From Lentzea sp. NBRC 102530 (lineage in GTDB: Bacteria; Actinomycetota; Actinomycetes; Mycobacteriales; Pseudonocardiaceae): 64,000 nt of DNA. Shown here piece by piece: positions 1 through 8,083 of this stretch. Every line of letters starts with the position of its first letter. Within the stretch, counting starts at the first letter, position 1. The stretch covers positions 124,001 to 188,000 of the forward strand of contig NZ_BSTF01000006.1 in assembly GCF_030269365.1 (NCBI RefSeq), written 5' to 3'. Under the pieces are notes generated by a model. The model did no database searches, was not told the origin of the DNA, and was given only the letters and a program-made list of their open reading frames with translations. Both the position numbers and the translations under genes were made by a program.

Positions 1-1
1 G

Positions 2-1978
2 TCGCCGGACTCGGTGGGACACGCCGTGCTGCGCAACCTGGTCGAGGGCGGCTTCACCGGTGACCTGTACGCGGTCAACCCGCACGCCCGCTCCGTCGCG
101 AAGGTCGACTGCCACCCGTCGGTCGCGCAACTGCCTGAGGCACCGGAACTCGCCGTGCTGTGCGTCCCGGCGAAGGCGGTGCCCGCGGTCGCCGATGAGT
201 GCGGGCGCCGCGGGGTGCGTGCTCTGGTCGTCATCTCGTCCGATGTGGACGCCGATGAACTGATGAAACCCGTTCGTGCACATGGGATGCGGCTCGTCGG
301 GCCGAACTGCCTCGGCGTCGCGACCACCTCTCCCGGCGTGCGGATGAACGCGACGTTCACCGCCGAGGCCGCGCTCCCGGGCCACGTCGGCCTGGTCACC
401 CAGTCCGGCGGCGTCGCGATCGCCGTGCAGGAGGAGCTGCGGCGCCTGGGCCTCGGCCTGTCGAACCTCGTCTCCACCGGCGACAAGCTCGACATCAGCA
501 GCAACGACCTGCTGATGTGGTGGGGGCAGGACGCGGAGACCCGGATCATCGCGCTGTACCTCGAGTCGTTCGGCAACCCGCGCAAGTTCGCCCGGCTGGC
601 GCGCGAGATCGCCGGCCGCAAGCCGGTGCTCGCGATCCGGTCCGCGAGCAGCGAGGCGGGGCAACGCGCCGCGGCCTCGCACACCGCCGCGACCGCGACG
701 CCTTCGGTGACCAGGGACGCGTTGTTCCGGCAGGCGGGCGTGATCGCCGTCGACGGCGTGCCCGGTCTCGTGGACGCGGTGATGGCGCTGAGCCTGCAAC
801 CCGTTCCCGGAGGCCGGTCGGTGGCCGTGCTGAGCAACGCGGGCGGCCTGGGCGTGCTGGCGGCGGACGCCTGCGTGCGCGAGGGCCTGCGCGTGGCCGA
901 GCTGTCCGACGCGACCGTGAAGGCGTTGCGCGAACTCCTGCCGGCCGCGGCCAGCGTGCGCAACCCCGTCGACACGACGGCGGTGCTCGGCGAGGAGGCG
1001 TTCGCCCGGTGCCTGGACCTGATCGGTGCGGACCCGGCGGTCGACGCCGTCATCACCGTGACCGTGCCGACCGCGCTCGGCGACCCCACCGGCGGAGTGC
1101 ACGGCGTCCTGGGCAAACCCGTGCTCGCCGTGCGCACCGGGCAGACCGAGCGCCTGCCGGACGGCGTGCCCTGCTACGCGGAACCGGCCAGGGCGGCGGC
1201 GGTGCTGGCGAGGCTGGCCGAACGCGCCGAGTGGCTCGCGCGGCCGAGGGAGTTCGCCGATCTCGGCGGGGTCGACCTGGAGACGGCCGAGGGCGTGGTG
1301 GCGCGCAACGCCGAGGGCTGGCTGCCGCCGGACGAGGTGGTGCGCCTGCTCAAGGCGTTCGGCCTGCCCGTCCTCGGCGGAACCCTCGTCACCACCGCAG
1401 AGCACGCCGTCGCCGCCCAACAGGCCCACGGGGCACCCGTCGCCCTGAAGGCGCTGGCCGACGACCTGCTGCACAAGAGCAGGGGAGGTGGTGTCGTGCT
1501 CGGCGTCGCGGACGGGGGCGCGGTGGCCGAGGCGTTCCGCGGGTTCCAGGAGCGCTTCGGTGACCGGTTGCGCGGGGTGTTCGTGCAGCCGATGGCGTCC
1601 GGTGGCAGGGAATTGCTGGTCGGCGTCGCGTCCGACGAGAAGTTCGGCCCGCTGCTCGTGACCGGTCTCGGCGGGGTGGACACCGACGTGGTCGACGACC
1701 GCGCCGCCGCCCTCGCGCCACTGTCCACAGCGGACGCCGACGCCCTGGTCCACGGGTTCCGCGCGGCGGGCAAGGTGCTCGCCGAGACCGACGCGGCCGC
1801 GGTGCGCGACGTGCTGGCGCGCGTCGCCGAACTGGCCGCGGCGTTGCCCGAGGTCGTGGAGCTCGACATCAACCCGCTCGTCGTGACCGATGAGGGCTGC
1901 CTCGTCGTCGACGCGAGGGTGCGGGTCGCTCAGGCCAGGCGACCGGACCCGTTCCTGCGCCAGCTCACCACACCCTGA
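2..1978 (+). CDS. Acyl-CoA synthetase (NDP-forming), 5' end cut by window
   Basis: This is a single-chain ADP/GDP-forming acyl-CoA synthetase. It would interconvert acyl-CoA and acid with substrate-level ATP formation in the cytosol. The reading frame is open at the window edge, and the first residues (SPDSVGHAVLRNL) are already inside the CoA-binding Rossmann domain, so the true start lies upstream. Domain order is CoA-binding (about 1-95), two succinyl-CoA-ligase-like domains with the likely phospho-histidine in AASHTAAT (near residue 226 of this partial protein), and a C-terminal ATP-grasp domain (about 430-650) with HKSRGGGVVLG. Only 24 bases separate it from the next small reading frame, so it probably belongs to the downstream operon with CBS, ATPase and PPK2. 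Relatives are members of hypoxia regulons in actinomycetes. Confidence 0.9.
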   Translation, partial: SPDSVGHAVLRNLVEGGFTGDLYAVNPHARSVAKVDCHPSVAQLPEAPELAVLCVPAKAVPAVADECGRRGVRALVVISSDVDADELMKPVRAHGMRLVGPNCLGVATTSPGVRMNATFTAEAALPGHVGLVTQSGGVAIAVQEELRRLGLGLSNLVSTGDKLDISSNDLLMWWGQDAETRIIALYLESFGNPRKFARLAREIAGRKPVLAIRSASSEAGQRAAASHTAATATPSVTRDALFRQAGVIAVDGVPGLVDAVMALSLQPVPGGRSVAVLSNAGGLGVLAADACVREGLRVAELSDATVKALRELLPAAASVRNPVDTTAVLGEEAFARCLDLIGADPAVDAVITVTVPTALGDPTGGVHGVLGKPVLAVRTGQTERLPDGVPCYAEPARAAAVLARLAERAEWLARPREFADLGGVDLETAEGVVARNAEGWLPPDEVVRLLKAFGLPVLGGTLVTTAEHAVAAQQAHGAPVALKALADDLLHKSRGGGVVLGVADGGAVAEAFRGFQERFGDRLRGVFVQPMASGGRELLVGVASDEKFGPLLVTGLGGVDTDVVDDRAAALAPLSTADADALVHGFRAAGKVLAETDAAAVRDVLARVAELAAALPEVVELDINPLVVTDEGCLVVDARVRVAQARRPDPFLRQLTTP

Positions 1979-2002
1979 CCCCTGAACACGGAGGGAAGAT
2001 CC

Positions 2003-2080
2003 ATGAGCACGACCTCGGTGCCGGCCGTTCCGGAGACCGCTCCCGTGACGGACCGGGAACTCGCGGAGGTGACCCGGTGA
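2003..2080 (+). CDS. 25-residue ORF translationally coupled to the CBS gene
   Basis: A 25-codon reading frame starts with ATG 5-13 bases after a clear GGAGGGAAG ribosome site. Its stop codon overlaps the GTG start of the CBS protein (GTGA at 2077-2080). The peptide (MSTTSVPAVPETAP...) has no recognisable domain. It may be a real micro-protein, a leader that couples translation of the CBS gene, or the remnant of a longer gene. The ribosome site and the exact overlap are seen in the sequence; its expression is inferred. Confidence 0.45.
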   Translation: MSTTSVPAVPETAPVTDRELAEVTR

Positions 2081-2478
2081 AGGCGGGCGACGTGGTGACG
2101 CGCACAGCGGTGACCGTCGGCCCGCTCGACTACGCGCGGTACGCGGAGGGCCTGATGGACGACCACGGCCTCACGGTGTTGCCGGTCGTCGACGGATCCG
2201 GCTTCCGCGGCGTGGTGACAAAGCCCGCCTGCGCCGAGGCCGCCGCACGGTACGTGAGTCCCCGGGTCCAGCAGGCCGTGTCGCAGCCCCGGCTGACCGC
2301 GGGGCCCGGGATGGACGCCGACACGCTCTTCACCGCGATGGACCTCTACGAGGTGACCTCCGTGCCGGTGCTCGACGACGGCCGCCTGCTCGGCGTGGTC
2401 ACCAGGGAGGACGTGCTGCACGCCCTCAGCCACGACGACCCCCACCTGCGAGTCGGTCGTGCCGGTCACCGCGGCTGA
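2077..2478 (+). CDS. Two-CBS-domain protein (Hrp1-like)
   Basis: This is a small cytosolic protein of 133 residues made almost only of a CBS pair (about 1-60 and 70-125), in the style of the mycobacterial hypoxic response protein 1. CBS pairs bind adenine nucleotides or similar ligands; no catalytic domain is attached. The GTG start is chosen because it overlaps the stop of the upstream 25-codon frame and begins directly at the first CBS strand (MKAGDVVTRTAVTV). Its 3' end overlaps the likely start of the P-type ATPase by 20 bases, so the two are probably co-translated. Confidence 0.8.
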   Translation: MKAGDVVTRTAVTVGPLDYARYAEGLMDDHGLTVLPVVDGSGFRGVVTKPACAEAAARYVSPRVQQAVSQPRLTAGPGMDADTLFTAMDLYEVTSVPVLDDGRLLGVVTREDVLHALSHDDPHLRVGRAGHRG

Positions 2479-4987
2479 GCGCGCCGGGGTCGCGCACCAC
2501 GGCCTGCCGGTGCCCGAGGTCCTGGTGCTCGCCGAGACGGATCAGCATGCCGGTCTGACGACGGAGCAGTGGCGCCACCGCCTCGCCGAGGTCGGGCCGA
2601 ACGAGCTGCCCCCGAGGCCGGGGCGGAGCTGGGCGGTGCGGTTGCTCCTGCAGCTGCACCACCCGCTCATCTACGTCCTGCTCGTCGCGGCCACGATCAC
2701 CGCGGCGCTCGGCGAGGTCGTGGACGCCTCCGTGGTGTTCGGCGTGGTCGTGATCAACGCGGTCGTCGGCTTCGTCCAGGAGGCCCGCGCGGAGAAGGCG
2801 TTGGACGCGCTGGTGGCGATGGTGCGGACCGAGGTGACCGTGGTCCGCGACGGCGTGTCGGCGCGGGTGCCGTCGGGAGACCTCGTGCCCGGCGATGTCG
2901 TGCTGCTGGAGGCGGGCGACCAGGTGGGCGCGGACCTGCGCCTCGTCGGCGCCCGCGAGCTGCGCGTCGACGAGTCGGCGCTGACCGGCGAGTCGGTGCC
3001 GTCGGACAAGAATCCGCTCGTGCTGCCACCGGAGACGGCGCTGGCGGACCGCGCGAACATGGCCTACTCCGGCACGCTGGTGACGTCCGGCAGCGGGCGC
3101 GGGGTCGTGGTGGGCACGGCCGGCGAGACCGAGATCGGCCGGGTGCACCGGCTGGTCGGGTCGACCCGGACCGTGCAGACGCCGTTGACCCGCAAGCTCG
3201 CGCACTTCAGCCAGGTGCTGACGGTCGTCATCCTCGGCCTCGCCGTGTTCAGCGTCGTGGTCGGCGTCCTGCGCGGCGAGCCGTTCGCGGACATGGTCAC
3301 CGCCGCCGTGGCGCTCGCGGTCGGCGCGATCCCCGAAGGACTTCCCGCCGCCGTCACGGTCACGCTCGCGATCGGAGTCGCGCGGATGGCCCGCCGCAAC
3401 GCCATCATCCGGCGGCTGCCCGCCGTCGAGACGCTCGGCAGCACCACGGTGATCTGCACCGACAAGACCGGCACGCTGACCGCGAACGCGATGACGGTCA
3501 ACGTGGTGCTGGCGGCGGGCACGCGGTACGAGGTGTCCGGGATCGGGTACGCGCCGGAGGGTTCGTTCAGCCCCGGTGTGAGTCCCGCTCTGCGCGAGTG
3601 CCTGCTCGCCGCGCTGGCGTGCAACGACGCGCGGGTCGTCGAGCAGGACGGGACGTGGGTGCCCGTCGGGGATCCGACCGAGGCCGCGCTGGTGGTCGCC
3701 GCGCGCAAGGCCGGCCTCGGCGAACAGGACGTGTCCTCGCGCACCGACGTCCTGCCGTTCAGCTCGGAGCGGATGTTCATGGCCACCCGGCACGCGAACG
3801 GCGTGATCTACGTGAAGGGTGCCGCCGAACGCCTGGACGACCTCGCCGGGCTGGCACACGGACACCTGGCGGAGGACCTCGCCGCCGCCGGGCTGAGGGT
3901 GCTCGCGATCGGCCGTGCGACCGGCGGAGAACTCACCGAGGAGGGACTGCGCGGCAGGGTGGAGCTGCTCGGCCTCGTGGCGATGCACGACCCCGCCCGG
4001 CCCGAGGCGATCGAGGCGGTGCGGGCCTGCCAGGCGGCGGGCGTCGAGGTCAAGATGATCACTGGCGACCACCCGTCCACCGCACGGGCGATCGCCGCCG
4101 AGTTCGGCATCTCCGACGTGCACGCCCGCGTGGCCCCGGAGGAGAAGCTGAGGCTCGTCACGAGGTACCAGGAGGCCGGCGAGGTCGTCGCCATGACCGG
4201 CGACGGGGTGAACGACGCCCCGGCACTGCGCCGTGCCGACATCGGTGTGGCGATGGGCCGCGGCGGCACCGAGGTCGCGAAGCAGGCGGCCGACATGGTG
4301 CTGACCGACGACAACTTCGCCTCGATCCGCGCCGCGGTCGAGGAAGGGCGCGCGGTCTTCGACAACCTGCGCAAGTTCATCATCTGGACGTTGCCCACCA
4401 ACATGGCCGAGGGCCTGGTGATCCTCACGGCGGTCCTGCTCGGCGCGGCACTGCCGATCCTGCCGGTGCAGATCCTGTGGATCAACATGACCACGGCGGT
4501 CGCGTTGGGACTGACGCTGGCGTTCGAACCGCGCGAACCCGGTGTGATGGAGCGGCCACCGCTGCCGCCTTCGCTGCCGTTGCTCACCCGCAGCCTGGTC
4601 GGCCGGATCCTGTTCGTGTCGGCGGTGCTGCTGGCGTGCTCGTTCGGCGCGTTCCGCTGGCAGCTCGCGGACGGCGCGACGCTGGAGGTGGCGCGCACGG
4701 TCGCGGTCAACGTGTTCGTCGGCGCCCAGATCGCCTACCTCGCCAACTGCCGGTCGCTGGAACGGCTCCGGCCGCGCACCGGACCGAACAGGTGGCTGCT
4801 CGTGGGCGTGGCGCTGACCGTGGGCCTGCAACTGCTGCTGACCTACGCGCCCGTGATGAACTCGCTGTTCCACACCGCCCCGCTCGGCTGGCGGCCGTGG
4901 CTCGTGGTGGTCGTGCTGAGCGCGGCCTCCTACGTCCTGGTGGAGCTGGACAAGTGGCGGCACCGCAGGATGAGGGGCAACCCGTGA
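2459..4987 (+). CDS. P-type cation-transporting ATPase (type II, CtpF-like)
   Basis: An integral membrane P-type ATPase of 842 residues, probably exporting Ca2+ or another cation with ATP hydrolysis. It carries an N-terminal cation-ATPase domain (LTTEQWRHRLAEVGPNELPP), the actuator motif LTGES, the ion-site motif PEGLP in transmembrane helix 4, the phosphorylation motif DKTGTLT (Asp near residue 335), the hinge TGDGVNDAP, and C-terminal membrane helices after residue 650. The start is uncertain because the GTG at 2459 lies inside the preceding CBS gene. Its stop overlaps the PPK2 start (GTGA). Mycobacterial CtpF is a member of the DosR regulon, which fits the neighbours. The transported ion cannot be read from sequence. 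Confidence 0.88.
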   Translation: MPVTAAERAGVAHHGLPVPEVLVLAETDQHAGLTTEQWRHRLAEVGPNELPPRPGRSWAVRLLLQLHHPLIYVLLVAATITAALGEVVDASVVFGVVVINAVVGFVQEARAEKALDALVAMVRTEVTVVRDGVSARVPSGDLVPGDVVLLEAGDQVGADLRLVGARELRVDESALTGESVPSDKNPLVLPPETALADRANMAYSGTLVTSGSGRGVVVGTAGETEIGRVHRLVGSTRTVQTPLTRKLAHFSQVLTVVILGLAVFSVVVGVLRGEPFADMVTAAVALAVGAIPEGLPAAVTVTLAIGVARMARRNAIIRRLPAVETLGSTTVICTDKTGTLTANAMTVNVVLAAGTRYEVSGIGYAPEGSFSPGVSPALRECLLAALACNDARVVEQDGTWVPVGDPTEAALVVAARKAGLGEQDVSSRTDVLPFSSERMFMATRHANGVIYVKGAAERLDDLAGLAHGHLAEDLAAAGLRVLAIGRATGGELTEEGLRGRVELLGLVAMHDPARPEAIEAVRACQAAGVEVKMITGDHPSTARAIAAEFGISDVHARVAPEEKLRLVTRYQEAGEVVAMTGDGVNDAPALRRADIGVAMGRGGTEVAKQAADMVLTDDNFASIRAAVEEGRAVFDNLRKFIIWTLPTNMAEGLVILTAVLLGAALPILPVQILWINMTTAVALGLTLAFEPREPGVMERPPLPPSLPLLTRSLVGRILFVSAVLLACSFGAFRWQLADGATLEVARTVAVNVFVGAQIAYLANCRSLERLRPRTGPNRWLLVGVALTVGLQLLLTYAPVMNSLFHTAPLGWRPWLVVVVLSAASYVLVELDKWRHRRMRGNP

Positions 4988-5769
4988 AGCGGGAGCTGTA
5001 CGAACGCGAGCTGCTCCGGCTGCAGACCGAACTCGTGAAACTGCAGGAGTGGGTGCGCGAGTCCGGTGCCCGGCTGGTGGTGGTGTTCGAGGGCCGCGAC
5101 GCCGCGGGCAAGGGCTCGGCGATCAAGCGGATCACCGAGCACCTCAACCCGCGCGTGGCCCGGATCGTGGCCCTGCCGGCGCCGAGCCCGCGCGAGCGGA
5201 CCCAGTGGTACTTCCAGCGCTACGTGGAGCACCTGCCGTCGGCGGGGGAGATCGTGCTGCTGGACCGCAGCTGGTACAACCGCGCCGGCGTCGAGCACGT
5301 GATGGGCTACTGCACGCCGGAGGAGCACCGGGTGTTCCTCCGGCAGTGCCCCGTGTTCGAGCGGATGCTCGTCGAGGACGGCGTCCTGCTGCGCAAGTAC
5401 TGGTTCTCGGTCAGCGACGACGAGCAGGAGCGACGCTTCCGCAAGCGGCTCACGGACCCGTTGAAACGCTGGAAGCTCTCGCCGATGGACCTCGAGTCCC
5501 TGACCCGCTGGGAGGACTACTCCCGCGCCAAGGACGAGATGATGGTCCACACCGACATCGCCGAATCCCCCTGGTACAGCGTCGAAGGCGATGACAAGCG
5601 GCGGGCCAGGATCAACATGATCGCGCACCTGCTCGGCACGATCGACCACCACGAGGTGTCCGCACCGGAGATCACGCTCCCCGAACGCCCGCGGTCGACG
5701 GGCTACCGGCGCACCGACCGCGCGCTCCAGCACGAGGTGCCGGACCACGCCGCAGGACTCCGCGCCTGA
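4984..5769 (+). CDS. ppk2: Polyphosphate kinase 2
   Basis: A PPK2-family enzyme of 261 residues that transfers phosphate between polyphosphate and nucleotides in the cytosol. The Walker A loop is in FEGRDAAGKGSAIKRI, the Walker B/lid in LLDRSWYNRAGVEHVMG, and the RWKLSPMD segment is typical of the family. The GTG start overlaps the upstream ATPase stop by four bases, so translation is coupled. The combination of polyphosphate kinase with a cation ATPase suggests energy or phosphate buffering under respiratory stress (inference). Whether it prefers GDP, ADP or AMP is not decided here. Confidence 0.92.
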   Translation: MKRELYERELLRLQTELVKLQEWVRESGARLVVVFEGRDAAGKGSAIKRITEHLNPRVARIVALPAPSPRERTQWYFQRYVEHLPSAGEIVLLDRSWYNRAGVEHVMGYCTPEEHRVFLRQCPVFERMLVEDGVLLRKYWFSVSDDEQERRFRKRLTDPLKRWKLSPMDLESLTRWEDYSRAKDEMMVHTDIAESPWYSVEGDDKRRARINMIAHLLGTIDHHEVSAPEITLPERPRSTGYRRTDRALQHEVPDHAAGLRA

Positions 5770-5876
5770 CCTGTGCGGTCAGCGGCGTGGTCATGGGTTC
5801 TTCCCGGCTTCGGAGTTCTTCTCGGACTCCTGCCGGCCGTCGTCGGCGAACACCGCACGGAGACCTCGATCCGGGC

Positions 5877-5913
5877 GAGCCCACGGGCTCATCCGCGTCG
5901 AGACGTTGGTCCC
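5877..5913. promoter_or_regulatory. Paired DosR-like boxes upstream of Rv1733c-like gene
   Basis: Box at 5900-5913 is GAGAC-GTTG-GTCCC, matching 9 of 10 positions of GGGAC-N4-GTCCC, the core of the mycobacterial DosR box. A weaker palindromic partner GAGCC-CACG-GGCTC lies exactly 23 bp upstream at 5877-5890. They sit 50-86 bases before the ATG at 5963. The assignment to a DosR-type regulator is inference from motif and gene content. Confidence 0.45.
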
Positions 5914-5962
5914 TGGGGACCGTCGCCGGGAGACGGAAACCTTGGTGGCGGAGGTGGGAACC

Positions 5963-6556
5963 ATGCCCGCGAAACCGCTGATCAGACTCGCTCGTCAGGC
6001 CTTTCCGCACCGCAACGAGCTCGCCACGGCGGGCGACCGGGTCGAGGGCGCGGTGCTGGCCTTCGGCCTCGCCGTGTCGCTGCTCGCCGTGCCCGTCGCG
6101 GGCGCGGTGGGGTCCGAGGTGTACGCGACGGACCGGACCAGGGTGGCCGTCGAGCAGGCCGGCAGGCATCAGGTGGACGCCTTCCTGGTCGAGGACGCAC
6201 CGCCCGTGATCGGCCCCGGAGAGCGCGGGGGTGTGGTGGAGACGACGTGGGCCCGCGCCCGGTGGCGGCTGCCGGACGGGAGCGCCCGCGAGGGCGCGGT
6301 GCAGGCGCGCTTCGACGCACCCGCGGGCTCGAAGGTGCCGATCTGGGTCGACGAGAACGGTGGTGTGTCCACCGCTCCGCTCACCGCCGAGGGCGCGGGT
6401 ATCAACGCCGTGATCCTCGGACTGCTGCTGTGGGCCGCGGTGACCGGTGCGATGGCCCTGCTGCACCTGGTGACGAGCTGGACGCACAGGCGGGTTCGTG
6501 CTCGGCGATGGGCGGCCGAATGGCGCCGCGTCGCCCCGGAGTGGACGGGAAGGTGA
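5963..6556 (+). CDS. Rv1733c-like two-helix membrane protein
   Basis: A membrane protein of 197 residues of the Rv1733c family, whose mycobacterial founder is a DosR-regulated latency antigen of unknown biochemical role. One transmembrane helix lies near residues 28-50 (VLAFGLAVSLLAVPVAGAVG), a soluble loop follows that would be extracytoplasmic, and a second helix lies near 150-175 (AVILGLLLWAAVTGAMALLHL) before a basic tail. The ATG at 5963 is chosen for its strong upstream GGCGGAGGTGGG. An in-frame upstream start at 5906 is less likely because it overlaps the predicted regulatory boxes. The gene ends 5 bases before the universal stress protein, with which it is probably co-transcribed. Confidence 0.75.
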   Translation: MPAKPLIRLARQAFPHRNELATAGDRVEGAVLAFGLAVSLLAVPVAGAVGSEVYATDRTRVAVEQAGRHQVDAFLVEDAPPVIGPGERGGVVETTWARARWRLPDGSAREGAVQARFDAPAGSKVPIWVDENGGVSTAPLTAEGAGINAVILGLLLWAAVTGAMALLHLVTSWTHRRVRARRWAAEWRRVAPEWTGR

Positions 6557-6561
6557 CGGAG

Positions 6562-7473
6562 ATGTCCGTGCCGATCGGGCATTCGAACGTGGTCGTGGTC
6601 GGACTGGACGGGTCCGACTCCGCGCTGCGGGCCGTGACCTGGGCAGCCGCGGAAGCCGCGCGGAGGGGCGCCGTGCTGCGCCTCGTGCACGCCGAGATGC
6701 CGTTGCCCGCCGGCGCGCTCGACCTGACGGGCATGGTGCGTGCCGCGCTGCACGACGAGGCGATGACGTGGGTGCGCAAGGCCGTCACGGAGGCGAACGG
6801 GATCGCGCCGGACGTCGAGGTCGAGGTGCGGGTCGAGGTGGGCACGGCGGCGTGGCTGCTGGAGCAGGAGTCGGCGTCCGCCGCCCTCGTCGTCGTGGGT
6901 TCACGAGGGCTCGGCGGGTTCACCGGGCTGCTGCTGGGTTCGGTCGCGGTGGCGTTGTCGTGCCACGCGATGTGCCCTGTCGTGGTCGTGCGTGGAACCG
7001 ATCCCGTTCCCGACGGGCCGGTCGTCGTCGGCGTCAACGGATCGCCGCAGAACTGGCACGTGGTCGACAGGGCGTTCGCGGAGGCCGAGGTGCGGGGCAC
7101 CTCGCTCGTCGCCGTGCACGCCTGGCACCTGCCGCTGCGCCACGCCCGCCTCGCCGAGGCCGTGGGCGTGGGGTGGCGGTCACTCGACGTGACCAGGGAC
7201 GCCGTCGTGCGGCAGCGCCTGGAGTCGTGCGCGGACCGGCACCCCTCGGTGCTCGTCGAACGCCACGTCGTGCACGGATCGGCGGCGGGCCGGCTGCTGG
7301 ACTTCGCCAGGGGCGCGGCGCTGCTCGTGGTCGGCTCGCGCGGTACCGGTGGCCTGCGGGCGACGCTGCTGGGGTCGACCAGCCAGGCCGTCCTGCACCA
7401 CGCGCCGTGCCCGGTGCTGCTGGTGCGGCCCACGCTGGCCGAGCAGGTGGAGGGAGCCCGGCACGACGGGTGA
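6562..7473 (+). CDS. Tandem universal stress protein (two UspA domains)
   Basis: A protein of 303 residues with two UspA domains, the architecture of mycobacterial DosR-regulon stress proteins such as Rv1996 and Rv2623. The ATP-binding signature G-x2-G-x9-G-S/T is present in both halves: VVGSRGLGGFTGLLLGSVA near residue 115 and VVGSRGTGGLRATLLGSTS near residue 260. It is expected to be cytosolic and nucleotide-binding. An alternative GTG start three codons upstream is possible. A perfect palindrome follows the gene and would stop transcription. Confidence 0.88.
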   Translation: MSVPIGHSNVVVVGLDGSDSALRAVTWAAAEAARRGAVLRLVHAEMPLPAGALDLTGMVRAALHDEAMTWVRKAVTEANGIAPDVEVEVRVEVGTAAWLLEQESASAALVVVGSRGLGGFTGLLLGSVAVALSCHAMCPVVVVRGTDPVPDGPVVVGVNGSPQNWHVVDRAFAEAEVRGTSLVAVHAWHLPLRHARLAEAVGVGWRSLDVTRDAVVRQRLESCADRHPSVLVERHVVHGSAAGRLLDFARGAALLVVGSRGTGGLRATLLGSTSQAVLHHAPCPVLLVRPTLAEQVEGARHDG

Positions 7474-7491
7474 GCTGGTCCGGACGTGCGA

Positions 7492-7519
7492 AGAGGGCGC
7501 CGCGATCGCGGCGCCCTCT
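7492..7519. terminator. Bidirectional terminator, 28-bp perfect palindrome
   Basis: The 28 bases are fully self-complementary around GATC (arms AGAGGGCGCCGCG). They sit between the convergent universal stress gene and the DoxX gene, so they can stop both transcripts. The same GAGGGCGCCG arm is reused in the hairpin at 18008-18036. Confidence 0.75.
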
Positions 7520-7529
7520 GTCGTGGCCG

Positions 7530-8081
7530 TCACCGCAGCCAGGGGTTCGACTGCACCAGCGGCAGGGCGGCCCACCAGCGGGCGAGGCCCCAGACGGCGC
7601 CGGAGGCGGTCGCCGCCAGCACGACCAGGACCACCGCGTAGACGACGTGGTAGTCGATGACCGGGTTGGTCGACATGGTGGCCTCACCGGCCGAGTCGTG
7701 CTGCGCGGGCGGCCATTCGGCGGCCCACATCAGCAGCATCATGACCGCGCCGGACGCGGCGGCGATCCGCAGGCCGATGCCGAGGAGCAGCGCCAGCCCG
7801 ACCGCGAGCAGTCCGATCATGAACAGCGTGTCGGCCCACCAGGCGCCCGCCCAGGCCTGGAACGTGTCCTGGAACGGTCCGACGTCGACACGGCCGAGGA
7901 AGCCCTTGGTGGGTGAGCCACCCGAGAACCAGGCGTTCTTGGCCTGCGTGGCGTAGCCCAGGCCGAAGGCCTTGTCGAAGAAGGCCCAGAGGAACAGCAG
8001 ACCCGTGACGATGCGCAGCACCGCGAGGGACGTGGCACCCACCTCCGTGCGGGTGCGGGCAGGGGCGTGAACAGCGGACAT
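7530..8081 (-). CDS. DoxX-family membrane protein
   Basis: An integral membrane protein of 183 residues with about four hydrophobic helices: LAVLRIVTGLLFLWAFFDK near residue 20-40, LFMIGLLAVGLALLLGIGLRI, SGAVMMLLMWAAEWPPAQ and HVVYAVVLVVLAATASGAVWGLA. This resembles DoxX-like subunits, some of which work in quinone-linked electron transfer or in membrane thiol-oxidation complexes. The exact role is unknown. The ATG at 8081 follows a GGGAGGTAATC ribosome site and lies only two bases after the stop of the P-type ATPase, so the two genes form an operon. Confidence 0.75.
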   Translation of the reverse strand: MSAVHAPARTRTEVGATSLAVLRIVTGLLFLWAFFDKAFGLGYATQAKNAWFSGGSPTKGFLGRVDVGPFQDTFQAWAGAWWADTLFMIGLLAVGLALLLGIGLRIAAASGAVMMLLMWAAEWPPAQHDSAGEATMSTNPVIDYHVVYAVVLVVLAATASGAVWGLARWWAALPLVQSNPWLR

Positions 8082-8083
8082 GA

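Noticed and set aside
2426..4963. 845-codon open frame on the minus strand opposite the P-type ATPase
   Set aside because: It is a GC-skew shadow of the ATPase gene; the translation is low-complexity in His, Arg and Gln and has no domain or ribosome site. The same holds for long opposite frames at 8177-9895 and 12083-13891.
5906..5962. Upstream start for the Rv1733c-like protein
   Set aside because: It would place the start inside the predicted regulatory boxes and lacks a ribosome site, while the ATG at 5963 has a strong one.
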